Shown here piece by piece: positions 33,107-43,377 of a stretch of 64,000 bases of DNA. A program made the translations under genes and the position numbers. The stretch spans positions 2,480,001-2,544,000 of the forward strand of contig NADL03000451.1 in the NCBI GenBank assembly GCA_002205965.3, read 5' to 3'. Origin of the DNA: Kappaphycus alvarezii (Eukaryota > Rhodophyta > Florideophyceae > Gigartinales > Solieriaceae). Numbering within the stretch: position 1 is the first letter of the stretch; every line of letters begins with the position of its first letter. A model generated the notes under the pieces. It was not told the origin of the DNA and made no database searches. It saw only the letters and a list, made by a program, of their open reading frames with translations.

Positions 33107-35052
33107 CTACTCTTCATTGGACTTAACAAAAAATTCACTGATTCTGCTTTGCCGAGAGGTTTTCTTGCGATAGTCCATCACGTTCTGATTTTCCAGGTCA
33201 ATAATACCAGCAAGGTCTGCTCGTGATCCTTTCAGGAGCTCATGATTGGCTGCAACCATTATTTTGAGCTCCTGGGCAAACGCCTCCGCTGCCCTCTGAA
33301 ACTTAATAATAGATTGTTGGCGGTGTTCCACATCAATTTCCATATCTGGTTCCGTATCTGATATATTATGCGCAGGGAGCGTTTCCGAACCCGCCTCTAT
33401 TGCCGCTGATACGGCTACATCCACATCATTTTCCTCTGTTACTGGTTGGCAACAGTCCAGTCCATCCTCTTCGCTCAGAAATGCCTCCATATCCAACTCA
33501 GAAAAGCCCTCAATGACCTCCAATTCACCCAATGTGTCCACATCGTTAATAAATTCCCTCAGGTTGTCTTCATTCCATCGATTACAGTTCTCATCTGGAT
33601 CAATCAACGAGTTTACGGCAGCATCATCCAATGTTTTGAGCCACGCTTCACCTTCCATTTTGGCATTTTTTGCCCTTAACGTAAAAACAACCTTTTCTGT
33701 ACTTAGAGCGGAACCGCATGGAGGCCTAAAAGAGGGTTACACCTTTGTGATATTCTCGTCACGAATATATTTCCGTTTCTTCTGCTGAAAAGGGGCCAAT
33801 ATTCCCGTCTGTAACCAACCATTAATAACAACTGACTGAGGGACAATATTCAAAGCCTTTGCCATCATAAATACAGCATCATAGGTAGTAACGGCTTGCC
33901 ATATTTTAAAAGTACCGCGTTTTTCCGCTGAAAGCAACATAAGCTTGTCCACGTATTCAAGTATATGTTCCTCGAGAAGCCGTCGAAAGGCGCATTTAAA
34001 AGATCTGCCAATGGATGCATCCACCTGCTGTAAACATAAAGTCATGTTGGGATCCAAAAACATGCTAACGACGTTATGACACACGTTTTAGTCAATTGCA
34101 TGAGCTCAACACTTGTCGACAATGCTCACCAATCTTATCGTACCGTCTCATTGTGATTGCCCACAAATGTTTCGTATTATAAGCACTACATTGGGACGGA
34201 TAGAATATCCCCAGATCTCGCATCGGATCGAAATGTCGAGGGAAGCTGCGTGGCGTCTTCAATTTTCCAATTACAACTAATGGAGATTTCCTTCCATCAG
34301 CGAATACAGTTAGTACTACTGTCCATCGATCCTTTACACGCCCACACGTGCCCGGCCGCCCTATTACTAGAGCGAATTGCTCGATTTGGAAACGATCTAT
34401 ACAGCAGTGCCACTTCATCCGTATTTGAGATTTCTTGAATTGGAAACACGGCGAGCTGTTTCTGTAACGCCAATCGTGCGGAAGCAACCGTTGCTTCAGT
34501 GAAGTAACCATTCTGTTCTAGACCCTTGCTTCTTTGCAACGCATTCCGTTTCATGTAGTTATCGACCCAGCCATGGCTATCCATAAACGCCTTCAAGCGG
34601 TCAATCTTAGCTTGGATGGCAGTGCTTGAATCCATATCGGCTGTTTCGATGCGTGCTGATAGAGATTACACAAGTTTATCACGCAACTCAAGAGATATTC
34701 GCATGCAGACGTCAGCTCTGAACAGAGACTCTCCCTTCATATAAACAATTCGCTCCATTATGAACTCATAAAGTGCCTTTTCCAACTATGGAAACTGTCC
34801 CGTTGACATTCTAGACATTTTGCGCATTTTCTTGCTGCCATTCGATAAGGCCGTTATTTCGGCACTCTTATTTCTCCAAGCAAACACTGCGGCTTTTGAT
34901 ATGTTTAGTTCTCTGGCCACAGCGGCATTGGTGTACGGCTTGTTGGTTTTTGGGTCAGTATGTGCCGTTCCAAAGGTTCCATCGTTTCGCACCCCAAGAA
35001 GGCGGAGCACCTTTTCCTTCGTCTCAAAATTGGGTTGCTGTCGTTTTGTCAT
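33107..35052 (-). pseudogene. pogo/Tigger-type transposase B (broken)
   Basis: From the ATG at 35052 (MTKRQQPNFETKEKVLRLLG) a psq-type helix-turn-helix is seen (YTNAAVARELNISKAAVFAW). A CENPB-like block (LEKALYEFIMERIV, then AFMDSHGWVDNYMKRN) follows, with two in-frame stops (34786 and about 34672). The catalytic core has IQEISNTDEVALLYRSF (first Asp). After a frameshift near 34370 it continues with GRPGTCGRVKDRWTVV and LVVIGKLKTPRSF. The second Asp region is lost in a second break. FLDPNMTLCLQQVDASIGRS is the third. The end is acidic with SRQSRISEFFVKS, like the usual short C-terminal motif of these proteins. Not functional. Confidence 0.85.
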
Positions 35053-35221
35053 TGTAAAGGATAGCTGTCGGTTGTGTTGTGTGAATAGTAAGGAAGAAGT
35101 GTGGAGTGGGTTTAGTAACTGCAATGCTTGTCGCCTAGTTTTCATTCACCTACATTCAATTACTGAAGGTAACGGGTGTGGATCTGTAACGGTTGTGGAT
35201 CTGTAACGGTGGGTTATGTAA

Positions 35222-35240
35222 TACAGTACAGTACAGTACA
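35222..35240. repeat. TACAG repeat near the right end of pogo B
   Basis: TACAGTACAGTACAGTACA, the same pentamer family as in the host gene gaps. Confidence 0.75.
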
Positions 35241-35406
35241 TGGCATGTTATTTAACACACCGTTACAAACTGTAAATAGTTCATTGGGAATTGATACCTT
35301 TATTCTGCCGGTTTGTGGACTGGCACACGTGTACACGTCACTTGTTACTATTGTGACCCCCTCAGTACAGTGACAGAAAAGACTAAATCGCGCCGCTGCA
35401 AATAGG

Positions 35407-35432
35407 GGTCACTAAAATGCGAGTTTTCTCTG
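35407..35432 (-). repeat. right terminal inverted repeat, pogo B
   Basis: 26 bp, exact reverse complement of 32870-32895, followed by TA at 35433-35434. Confidence 0.92.
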
Positions 35433-35763
35433 TACTGTAAATACGATAAATTTCCAATCTCCAATTTGCAGTACTTTTCCGATTCATAAATCGCCCCCGA
35501 GTTCCCTACTGTACTAATCCTTAAAAAAATTAGGTTGAATAAGGTGGCTAAACAATGCGTGTTGTGGGGCACGACAGTCTCGGCACACGTGGACCAAATC
35601 GCCGAAGCTGCTGATGAAGCCGAGTCCTCGCTCATCCAGTCGAACATCCGCTGCGGGTTGCGACAGCGGCCGCGTATTCGTCGATTACCTTCGACATTGT
35701 CGCAGATGGCGATCCAAGCGGGTCAAAAGCTAACAGCTTAAACTTCCATCCCTATTTCGATCG

Positions 35764-36916
35764 TCATGGTAGGGTTTCACCAGGAATGGCTGCTACTTTG
35801 CTGGCAAGCTCTCTATTCTTTCGTCTTTCCGCTGCTTTGGCAACGGCGCGCGCCTCGCGCGCTCCAATGGACATGAACCTCTCTTGAAATGGCAATGTTT
35901 CTGTGACGTCGTGCGCCACCGGGAGAGGCGGGAAGGTGTTGATGGCGTCAGACCTCGGGTGCACTAGGATGTCAGCAGGCCGTGCATTCAGTCCAGGAAG
36001 TAAGTATTTAACCTCAAATTGGACGCGGACTCCTACTGCCTTGAATACCTGGTGGCCAAATACGTTCACCACGGGATTGTGCCGGTTAGTTCGTCGCAGA
36101 CCTTTTTTGCAAAAATCCGCTTCACGGTTACCTTGGCTGATCATGTGCCTGTCGCACTCCGCGCACGCAGCGGCACAGTGTCTTCAAACATGTGAACTTC
36201 CAGATGGCGGTGTAGCATCACTGTCGACATCTTATTTTAGGTTCGACTGACCGCAGTCGGATGTGCGGTCAGAAAGGCTGCAACAGGCGTCTTTGAGTAT
36301 GCCTGGCGGCTGATCCTTCCGTCGAATATCAGCTTCCGAACGCAACGCGGTGCTTGGAAACCTCTCCCACTCGACATATTTCCAGAATACCTTTGCTGCC
36401 GACTTGCAATACGCTCAATACAAAATGCAGTGAGTATTATCGGACTTGTTTACAAGACTGGCGCTGTTAGTGTTTCTGGGAGACCACCATGTCCGTCCGA
36501 GAAGCTTGGGTGGAGTCGTCGGACAAACTCGAGGAGGTGGCTATCAACGTCTGCATAGCTTTATGCACGGCGCTGGGCTACGCAAGGGTGATCGGGCATC
36601 TCACCTGTTTCGAGTCGATGATGCTGGCCGCATACGACTCTAAACTCAGCATTGCCACGGGTGTGAATCCGTTACCGCCGAGGCACAACGGAAGAGCCAC
36701 TTGCTGGCACCCCGCACTTGTCATCGGCATGTTGTTTGACCGCGAGTAATATTCCAACTGCTCTTGGTCAAATATCATTGCACGGACGCTTGTTGCACTC
36801 GGCGGTGTAGTTTCATCACGTGATGTAGCTTGCATGCCGAGGACTACATCAGGTGAAGGTGGAACCGGATGCGAGCATCCCCAGTCCCGTCGATCAGCGA
36901 CAAGGTGTTTTAGCAT
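35764..36916 (-). pseudogene. non-LTR retrotransposon remnant 3 (C-terminal half)
   Basis: The frame 36916-36578 ends with CQQVALPLCLGGNGF, equivalent to CLPLRLGGTGS in the long element. After breaks, the frame 36144-35764 has the Cys/His block (CAEC just upstream, then NREADFCKKGLRRTNRHNPV). FEVKYLLPGLNARPADILVH and VAHDVTETLPFQERF follow, matching the endonuclease-like part of the long element. The RT palm is absent. The same family as remnant 1 and the long element, and on the same strand. Confidence 0.7.
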
Positions 36917-37843
36917 CCTGCAATTTTCTCATTGAGAAAGTTTTCCATAAATTGAGGCGAACGGGGCGCCGAGGAGGTGAATGCCATGGCTGGAGAAGTT
37001 CTCCGCTGGAAGCGGTGCAGTAGGGGTGATGTCCGGGTGGCAGGTTGACGAGACTAGAATGGACGGGTTTTCGCCCGGTTCAAGTTATAGATATGTAGAA
37101 GTATATAAGGGTGCGTTGTACAGCTTACAGTAGAATTGTACCAGGAACCTTACTGCGTGCTATACTTATCATACCTTTTGGGCTGTGGTACTGCAATTAG
37201 GGGTATACTGCAGGCCGACATTTTAGCGTAGAAATGGCCACGAATAAAACAGCTGACGTACTGCATATGGGCAATTTAGTGCAATGTTTACTGTGCTGTA
37301 CAGTGCAGTGCTGTATTGCAGATACGTGGAAGTTTGAAATGCCATTGTAAATTCAGATTGTGAATCTTCAATGGCGAGAGACACAGATAGACACATTTAC
37401 GGTTTGTCCAGTTTTCCATTTCTAAATTACGCAACAATGAATGCATACGTCTGGTTCCAGTTGCTCGCTTCCCTACGTGCCCGTGTCCTCTTACGCTACA
37501 AGCCTCTTTTTACGCTGACCAGCAATCGGATTCCTTTCTTTGAATTGTTAGATGTGAGCGCAGTACTACCCGAAAAAACCTGCTTGTTGGACTCCTGCAA
37601 ATGGCATAAATCACTCTAGAAGAATCTTTGCAACTGTTCGAAAAATTTGTGATCCTGCAGCTCAAATACATTGATGAGATAAAATCATTGATACAACTTG
37701 ATGTTTGCCCTAATCTGCGTTTAAATCGACTTGACACTGCAGCGCACATTGTCAGCGACCCAACAAGCGACTCAAGTCATTGCCGTAAACGATGCCAGTT
37801 AATTTGTTGAAAAAGAACATCCTCCTGCCGGCCCATGTAGTGT
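36917..37843. other. intergenic, no recognised gene
   Basis: Short frames only. It contains CTGTACAGTGCAGTGCTGTA at about 37296-37315. It lies downstream (3') of the glycosyltransferase gene. Confidence 0.5.
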
Positions 37844-39133
37844 TCACAAGGCCAACTTGTTATCATCAAAGCAATCGAGCCCGAAATCCGCTGATGTCAG
37901 TTCGGCTAGACATCGTACAATAGATTTGACCCTTTGCATGTAGGTGTTGACTTTTTTTGTATTCGAGTTTTTGGCTATGCCATTGATATTGGTATCGATC
38001 AAATCGAGTAGATCCGAGTCTTTTCTAAACTTTCGAGCAAAAAAGGAGCCAGACTTTTCCAACTCCTCCCAGAATGTCCAAGATTTACCGTCTGGGGCTT
38101 TTGCGTCAAGGTAGTAGGGATGTTGACCAGAGTGCTGGCCGTTGTGAACCCACACGACATGCCGTAAAGCGTGAGGAACAAGAGAGTCGTTGAAAAGGTC
38201 CACGTTGTAGGCTAGTGTGGAAAAGTAATGTTCTTCTGGTTCCAGAGAGGACGAGAAAGCCAGGAGCATCCTCCGCGCTGTGGAGCTAGACAGAATGTAT
38301 TCAGCATATGAGCGATGCAGGATCATCCAGGCCTCGGCCGCGGTGAAAGTGAAGTTATGGGTCCTAGCGATGGGTTGATCTATGTAAGAATCCAGGACTT
38401 GGCTTGTCGAGTCGTTGAATGATAAAGAAGTGTCTGTAAATATTCTGTCAAAGCGGTAACCATGACTTTCATCCCACCATTCTCTACTAGAATAACTGAA
38501 GAAGCTGCGATTGCGAGCAAGAAAATCTTCCGAGGCCAATAAGACACGTTGATTGTGCACAGAAACGAGCGGATAGTCACTGCCGCTAACGTTGATGAAA
38601 AAGTCCCACTCATTCGACACATCCAAGGCAGCCTGAAGAGCACTGAGAATGTTGAGGACCATGCTGATGCCGCGATAAGTTACGACTTCTGATTCCATGA
38701 CATGAACATTGGAGTCATACTTTGGGGTTTTTCGAAACATGACTGCATGGGCATGAGTGCGTTGCCACTCTGGAATTTTCTTGTCGAAATGTACGATGTA
38801 TACGTTTTTTGGATGCCAAATCGACTTGAGCAAGCGAGGCAAGAGAGTTAGGGTGCTCGAGGAAATTTGGACAAAATAGGCGATGTTAGCCTCGTTTGGG
38901 TCCTGGGTCGTGTCACATTGGGCTGTACGAGTGCCGCTGATGCGGAGCAAAGCAATGCGAGCAAGAATGGCAAAGACAGTGTGAAGGACGGCATGCAATG
39001 GAACTAGTTGAGAGGCTGTGAATGTTGAACATGGAAAGGTGTTGGTTGCTGAATCAAGAGTTGGGAGAAATGGTTGGTGAAAATGAGTAGCGAGATAAGA
39101 GCCCCAAATATTTTTTTCGGTTGTCCATTCCAT
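37844..39133 (-). CDS. GT14-family glycosyltransferase (xylosyltransferase/core-2 branching type)
   Basis: Single-exon gene of 429 codons from the ATG at 39133. A hydrophobic stretch at residues 43-66 or so (LVPLHAVLHTVFAILARIAL) is a likely signal anchor, so the enzyme should be a type II Golgi membrane protein. The Branch domain starts at IAYFVQISS, then NVYIVHFDKKIPEW, the hallmark VVTYRGISMVLNILSAL and WDFFINVSGSDYPLVSVHNQ, AAEAWMILHRSYAEYIL and EPEEHYFSTLAYN. Family members transfer xylose or N-acetylglucosamine from UDP-sugars to proteins or glycans; the acceptor here cannot be told. The length fits the family. It is divergent to the RsfS gene, with two ACTGTACAGT-type repeats between. 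A second hydrophobic start in another frame (39255) is probably chance. Confidence 0.88.
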   Translation of the reverse strand: MEWTTEKNIWGSYLATHFHQPFLPTLDSATNTFPCSTFTASQLVPLHAVLHTVFAILARIALLRISGTRTAQCDTTQDPNEANIAYFVQISSSTLTLLPRLLKSIWHPKNVYIVHFDKKIPEWQRTHAHAVMFRKTPKYDSNVHVMESEVVTYRGISMVLNILSALQAALDVSNEWDFFINVSGSDYPLVSVHNQRVLLASEDFLARNRSFFSYSSREWWDESHGYRFDRIFTDTSLSFNDSTSQVLDSYIDQPIARTHNFTFTAAEAWMILHRSYAEYILSSSTARRMLLAFSSSLEPEEHYFSTLAYNVDLFNDSLVPHALRHVVWVHNGQHSGQHPYYLDAKAPDGKSWTFWEELEKSGSFFARKFRKDSDLLDLIDTNINGIAKNSNTKKVNTYMQRVKSIVRCLAELTSADFGLDCFDDNKLAL

Positions 39134-39306
39134 AGGTTTTGTGTGAGGGAAGCCATGATCGATGTTGAGACCGTTTCAAAATGGAGCTTATGAAAGACGT
39201 CCAGTAAGAACGAAACAACTGCACCTTGCAGCTGTAAGCGTCGAAAACCAAACATAAGCTCTACGGCTCATAAATATAGTGAAAAAACCAAGTGAAGTAC
39301 TATAGT

Positions 39307-39355
39307 ACAGTACTGTATACTATACAGCACAGCACTGTACAGTACAGTACAGTAT
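39307..39355. repeat. ACTGTACAGT-type repeat between divergent genes
   Basis: CAGTACTGTATACTATACAG followed by GCACTGTACAGTACAGTACA, strongly self-complementary, 175 bp upstream of the glycosyltransferase start. Confidence 0.8.
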
Positions 39356-39465
39356 AGAAACCCTGGAACAAAAAAAATTGTTGGGGCTAAACCCTTGGTA
39401 GCAAATGGTCGAAAGCAACGTGCAAGCTTCCCTGTCTCAACGACACACCGACCCAACGACCCAAC

Positions 39466-39490
39466 ACAGTACAGTACAGTACAGTACAGT
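39466..39490. repeat. ACAGT pentanucleotide repeat (5 units)
   Basis: Five tandem ACAGT units about 190 bp upstream of the RsfS start. Confidence 0.85.
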
Positions 39491-39676
39491 TCACTATATC
39501 ATACCACAACCAGACCGTCCGTCCCAAAATCGTCTGCATCCAGCATGGCAAAGCTTGTAGATCGGACATATTTTTCGTGCACATAAATCCGACGCAGCAG
39601 TGCCGCCCGCCACGTGCTCAACAAACGATCCATCGCGTGCCCAGTCCCCTGCGCTCCCCTCAAAACCCAATCCATC

Positions 39677-40385
39677 ATGCGCCGCCCCCTTTCCCGTCCC
39701 ATCACCCAGCTAACCTCCCTCCACCTCCTTCCCTTCCACCTCCCCTTCCACCGCGCCTGCACCACATCCACACAATCCGAATCCATATCCCTCGCCTCTG
39801 AAAACAAACACCGTGCACACGCGTACCTCGAAACATACGGCAACAAACACAACACACACCCAAACGATGCTTCATCCCTTCATAACAATCCGCATGTATT
39901 CCAGAAACGTATCCCCCCTCTCACCGGCGCACCATTACCGCCTTTGCACACACTAGAGTCATTCCTAACCGACAATCTAGGCGGTGAGAATATCCAACGC
40001 ATTGACGTTAAGAACAAGGCACCCTTCGCCGATATGATGCTTGTCTGCACGGGGCGGTCAGAGAGGCATGTCGAGGCGATTGCGGGGGGTTGAAACGGGA
40101 GATGAGGGAGTTGGGTGTCAGTGTAGGCGGTGAGGAGGTGGGATTTGTGGGGTAGGGGAGTGGAGGGTGGTGGACTTGGGTGCGATTGTGGTGCATGTGA
40201 TGACGGCGGAGGAGCGCTTGTTGTACGCGCTGGAGGATTTGTGGGCGGATGGGGGTGGGGGTAAGTGTTGGTGTTTATGTGTGTGTGGGTGGGGGGGAAG
40301 GGTGGTTTTGGAGGAGGTGGGACAGGTGGTGTGGAGTTTGCCTCGGTCGGCGGCCGCGATATCATTGATAGTTGATATACCGTAG
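39677..40385 (+). CDS. ribosome-silencing factor RsfS/Iojap-like, organellar, two frameshifts
   Basis: The ATG at 39677 opens [17 protein letters not shown]..., a basic leader of mitochondrial type. The RsfS domain follows: [20 protein letters not shown], then [20 protein letters not shown]. The frame breaks in a G6 run (about 40083-40091). It resumes in the next frame as [20 protein letters not shown] and shifts again near 40150, to [20 protein letters not shown] and [12 protein letters not shown], which completes the family pattern. RsfS proteins bind the large ribosomal subunit (uL14) and block subunit joining. Downstream of ADGG a GGTAAGTG may be a donor, so the true end is uncertain. Both breaks lie in G-rich runs: sequencing error, a pseudogene, or a small unusual splice are all possible. 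Confidence 0.75.
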
Positions 40386-41090
40386 TATAGTCCTATCAGC
40401 AGGCGCGATATCGGGGTGATTTGTCGCTCGCTTTTCGTGTGCACCTGAGTGCAAGTCTGTTGAAAGAGTGGCTTTTTGCTTTTTGGCAATGCTTTTTGTT
40501 TCATACTTTTAATCCCAAATTGATGGGTGCCGGAAATGTAAACGCGGGACGAAATTCTACCCGCAAACATTTGCTCTGGCGTGAGGTCGCGTCATCAAAA
40601 TATCTCTTCTTCACAACTTGGATTTAAAACTCGGTTTAATCTAAAACAAGTGCGCCATTTCGCTTGCTTCGGTTCTAAACTGGCGCGGTTCGCTCACAAC
40701 AACGGGTTTGGATTACATGTCCACTTCTATCCCTTGCCTCTCTAATATCCTTGACGGAGCACCTTATGGTGTCTGTTTAGTGTCGCAGACATCAAGGGGC
40801 ACCAACAACGCCACCACCAAGCGGAACCGCGCGACTTGCTGCTGCTTAACATACTCTACGGCCTTACAATCTACTCTGTTCAACACCAAACACAATAACA
40901 ACGCCCTCATACATACATGCACTTTGGCGCGTGATCCTCTCCACACACCACCTCTTCTTTGTACAATCCCATCCAAATCCCCTCCCCATCCCCCTTTCGC
41001 CACACCCGCCAGCGCCATCCATATCCAGACCCCCGACAGCTTACAAATACACCACGCCTGTCCCGTCTAACCTCCGCAAAAGCACTAGTC
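40386..41090. other. intergenic between RsfS and RING genes
   Basis: No gene recognised. C-rich from about 40800, which continues the G-rich 3' side of the RING gene on the other strand. Confidence 0.5.
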
Positions 41091-41591
41091 CTAACCAGGT
41101 TCAGCCTCACCATATTCCATAACCTTTGCACAAATGGGACAGAATTTAGTCCCACTTCTCGTCTCCCACGCTACAATACATTGCAGATGAAACGCATGAC
41201 CGCAACTTGTCTCAATCTTCGGATTATCTTCCTCATAACTCTCGAGACATGTAGGACACACATCCTCCTGTTCATCCTCCAACAAATTATACACGGCATT
41301 CGAATCGGGCACCAACGGTGGCGGCGGCGGCGCAATAGCAGCACCCTCACTGGCTACTGCACACTGCTTCAACTTATCTTCCAGTCCCACAGTGGATGGT
41401 GTTAGATTGGATGCTGGTGCCAGAGTGCGTTGACGGAGCACAGATGTGGAAGTTGAGGAGCGTGGCGGCGGACCTGTCGACGAAGGTGCTACACGATGGT
41501 GCGGGGGAACGCGGCTGTAACGACCCGGTGGGGGGGAGGGGTCGGAAATGGAACCGAGACAATCTGTGACCGATGACCATGTCACACCCAT
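41091..41591 (-). CDS. RING-H2 E3 ubiquitin ligase
   Basis: 166 codons from the ATG at 41591 (the frame is open to a TTG at 41609). Residues 1-100 are Pro/Ser/Thr-rich and probably disordered. The C-terminal third has the RING-H2 finger CPTC...CGHAFHLQC...CPIC with the Trp of IVAWETRSGTKFCPIC, very like plant RING proteins with CPTCLExY. It should pass ubiquitin from an E2 to unknown substrates. The start MGVTWSS fits the MGxxxS pattern for N-myristoylation, so membrane attachment is possible. No transmembrane segment. The coding strand is C-rich first and G-rich later. The next gene upstream is the divergent PPIL3-like cyclophilin, with a 704-bp gap between the starts. Confidence 0.85.
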   Translation of the reverse strand: MGVTWSSVTDCLGSISDPSPPPGRYSRVPPHHRVAPSSTGPPPRSSTSTSVLRQRTLAPASNLTPSTVGLEDKLKQCAVASEGAAIAPPPPPLVPDSNAVYNLLEDEQEDVCPTCLESYEEDNPKIETSCGHAFHLQCIVAWETRSGTKFCPICAKVMEYGEAEPG

Positions 41592-42295
41592 CTTTACGTG
41601 CGTGTTCAAGAGTCTTGTACTTGTTTGCTTGTTTGTTTGCTTGCTTGCTTGGTTTGTCGGAAGAGGGAAAGGGGATTGCGTTTGTTATCGGGTCATAGCC
41701 TTGGAGCAGGGGAGCAGAGGAACAGGGTTGGGGGGGGGTTGGAAAGTAAGGGGGTGTATAGGGCGGGAAGCGGTTGGAAGGTGGGAGATAAAGAGAGGCG
41801 TAGTGCGAGCACGTACGTTGGTACCGTTGGTAAGACGAGCTGATAAGCGGTTTTTGCGAGCGAGGGTTTCGCGCTTCAAGGGTGGCGCGGGGGGCGGGGA
41901 TGTCGCAGTCCGTCAAGAGCAGAAATAAGCAAAAGTTATTCGAAAATTAACCTATTGTCCCGATTCATGCGCTCAGTTGGCTTTGAATTTTCATTGGCTA
42001 GTGTTTCTAGCACTTGACCAGATACTTGAGCGACACATGGGCATTTCTTTTTCCAGCTTATCCGTGGCATCGGTTTGATAAGGTAAACCGTCGTGTAAGC
42101 TTCTCTGCACTAGTCGGTGTTGCAGCTTTGCACCGTTTACGCGCCCCCCCTGCCATCTCATCACCACAGCGGCATTAACAACACTCCACCAAACAAGAAA
42201 CAAAGCTACACCAAATTCACGCCTCCCGTCCACATTCCTCCAACTCCCACGCGCCCCTCTCCCCTCCCTTATTCCCCCACACCCACAGCCAAGTC
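41592..42295. other. intergenic between divergent RING and PPIL3 genes
   Basis: A TTGCTTGTTTGCTTGCTTGC-type microsatellite lies at about 41628-41650, and G-rich then C-rich tracts follow. The promoters of both genes must lie here. No tandem ACTGTACAGT repeat is seen in this gap. Confidence 0.5.
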
Positions 42296-42847
42296 ATGAG
42301 TGTCACCCTCCACACTCCCCTCGGCTCCATCAAGCTACAGCTTCATTGCTCGCAAACCCCACAATCCTGCGCGAATTTCCTCGCCCTCTGTGCATCCTCC
42401 GCTTACAATGGCACACCATTTCATCGCGTGTCCCCCGACTTTATGGCCCAGACCGGCGATCCCACAGGCACCGGTCGCGTATCCCATGCCGCCTTTGCAA
42501 AACGTCTCCCCGATCAAATCCACCCCTCGCTCACCTTTGCCCGCCCCGGCGTCGTCGCGTTTGCAAATAATGGCCGCCCGAGTCGCCGCGGCGTCGGTAG
42601 CCAGTTTTTCATCACCGTCGCACCGGCACCACATCTTGATGGCACTTGTACTATTGTGGGGTCTGTCATTTGGGGGTTGGATGTCGTGCAACGTATTTGC
42701 GCACTCCCGGCAGATGACGGTAGGCCAAAGGAGGACGTGTGTATAGATAGTGTTACTATTCATGCAAACCCGTTTGCGACTGGTGACGTCCCGTTTGTTA
42801 TCCCATCCTCGCACCGTTCTTCCGCTGACAAAGAGCCGATACGATAG
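42296..42847 (+). CDS. PPIL3-like cyclophilin (peptidyl-prolyl isomerase)
   Basis: Single exon, 183 codons from the ATG at 42296. It opens MSVTLHTPLGSIKLQLHC and goes on FLALCASSAYNGTPFHRV, FMAQTGDPTGTGR, FANNGRPSRRGVGSQFFIT and HLDGTCTIVGSVIWGLDVV. The MSVTLHT start and the NFLALCAS...MxQTGDPTGTGR pattern are those of PPIL3, a small cyclophilin associated with spliceosomes. The active-site Arg, Gln and Phe are present. The Trp of classical cyclophilins is absent, as in PPIL3. A polar tail of about 20 residues extends beyond the usual length of about 160. Nuclear or cytosolic; no leader. It contrasts with the intron-rich lumenal cyclophilin at 15.2 kb. Confidence 0.9.
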   Translation: MSVTLHTPLGSIKLQLHCSQTPQSCANFLALCASSAYNGTPFHRVSPDFMAQTGDPTGTGRVSHAAFAKRLPDQIHPSLTFARPGVVAFANNGRPSRRGVGSQFFITVAPAPHLDGTCTIVGSVIWGLDVVQRICALPADDGRPKEDVCIDSVTIHANPFATGDVPFVIPSSHRSSADKEPIR

Positions 42848-43377
42848 CATGGCACGCTGTCATGTCGCCTAGTTTCACTGCGTGTGCAGCAATTGGGGTC
42901 GTGCAATGCTGCCTCTCGTCGCTGAATATTGGGGCCCTGTAGTGTCGCCGATCGAGGTCATTTGTCGTGACGTGAAGTTTACAGCACTCCATTTCAATAC
43001 TTTGCCGCACGACAGTGCCGTTTGAGCGGGTTTTTTACAATCAGCACCGAGCAATGTTGCCGAGGCGATTTCACTGGGTGGCATATTGGAATTACAAAGC
43101 TCATGCATTGTTTTGCGAGAGTGCGCAGGAAACAGTTTGCGCGAAAGATGGAGAAAGGGGAGGGGCTGTTCTACAAGTTAGGAGGTGGCAATCTTGTCGT
43201 GTTGAGGCAAAGGTTCTGAGCCTCTCTGGAAGTGACGCGTATACGGATTAGGGTTGAGTGGATTCGGAGGTGTTTTTAGGGTAGTTATCAAGGTTTTTCT
43301 GTGGTTCGAAGACCGAGGAAGGAGGCACAAAGGTTGGTAAGTTTTTGGTGGCAGTTGTGGATATAGGTTTGTGCGAA
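42848..43377. other. intergenic between PPIL3-like and cytochrome b561 genes
   Basis: No gene recognised. Presumed terminator and promoter region. Confidence 0.5.

Larger units (their letters stand above)
32870..35432 (-). mobile_element. pogo/Tigger-type DNA transposon B with intact terminal repeats
   Basis: A 26-bp perfect inverted repeat beginning CAGAGAAAACTCGC and ending TTAGTGACC bounds the element, and a TA dinucleotide flanks each end. CAG ends and TA duplication are what Tc1/mariner/pogo elements make. Subterminal GTGACC/GGTCAC copies occur near 32996, 33030, 33049 and 35351. It encodes one broken transposase on the minus strand. Length 2563 bp. Confidence 0.9.

Noticed and set aside
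39004..39255. Alternative hydrophobic N-terminus (frame from 39255) for the glycosyltransferase
   Set aside because: It is in another frame and would need an unseen splice; the main frame has its own ATG and hydrophobic anchor.
39880..40365. Minus-strand 161-codon Pro/Thr/His-rich frame
   Set aside because: It is the complement of the RsfS gene and its G-rich end; the composition is typical of a shadow frame.
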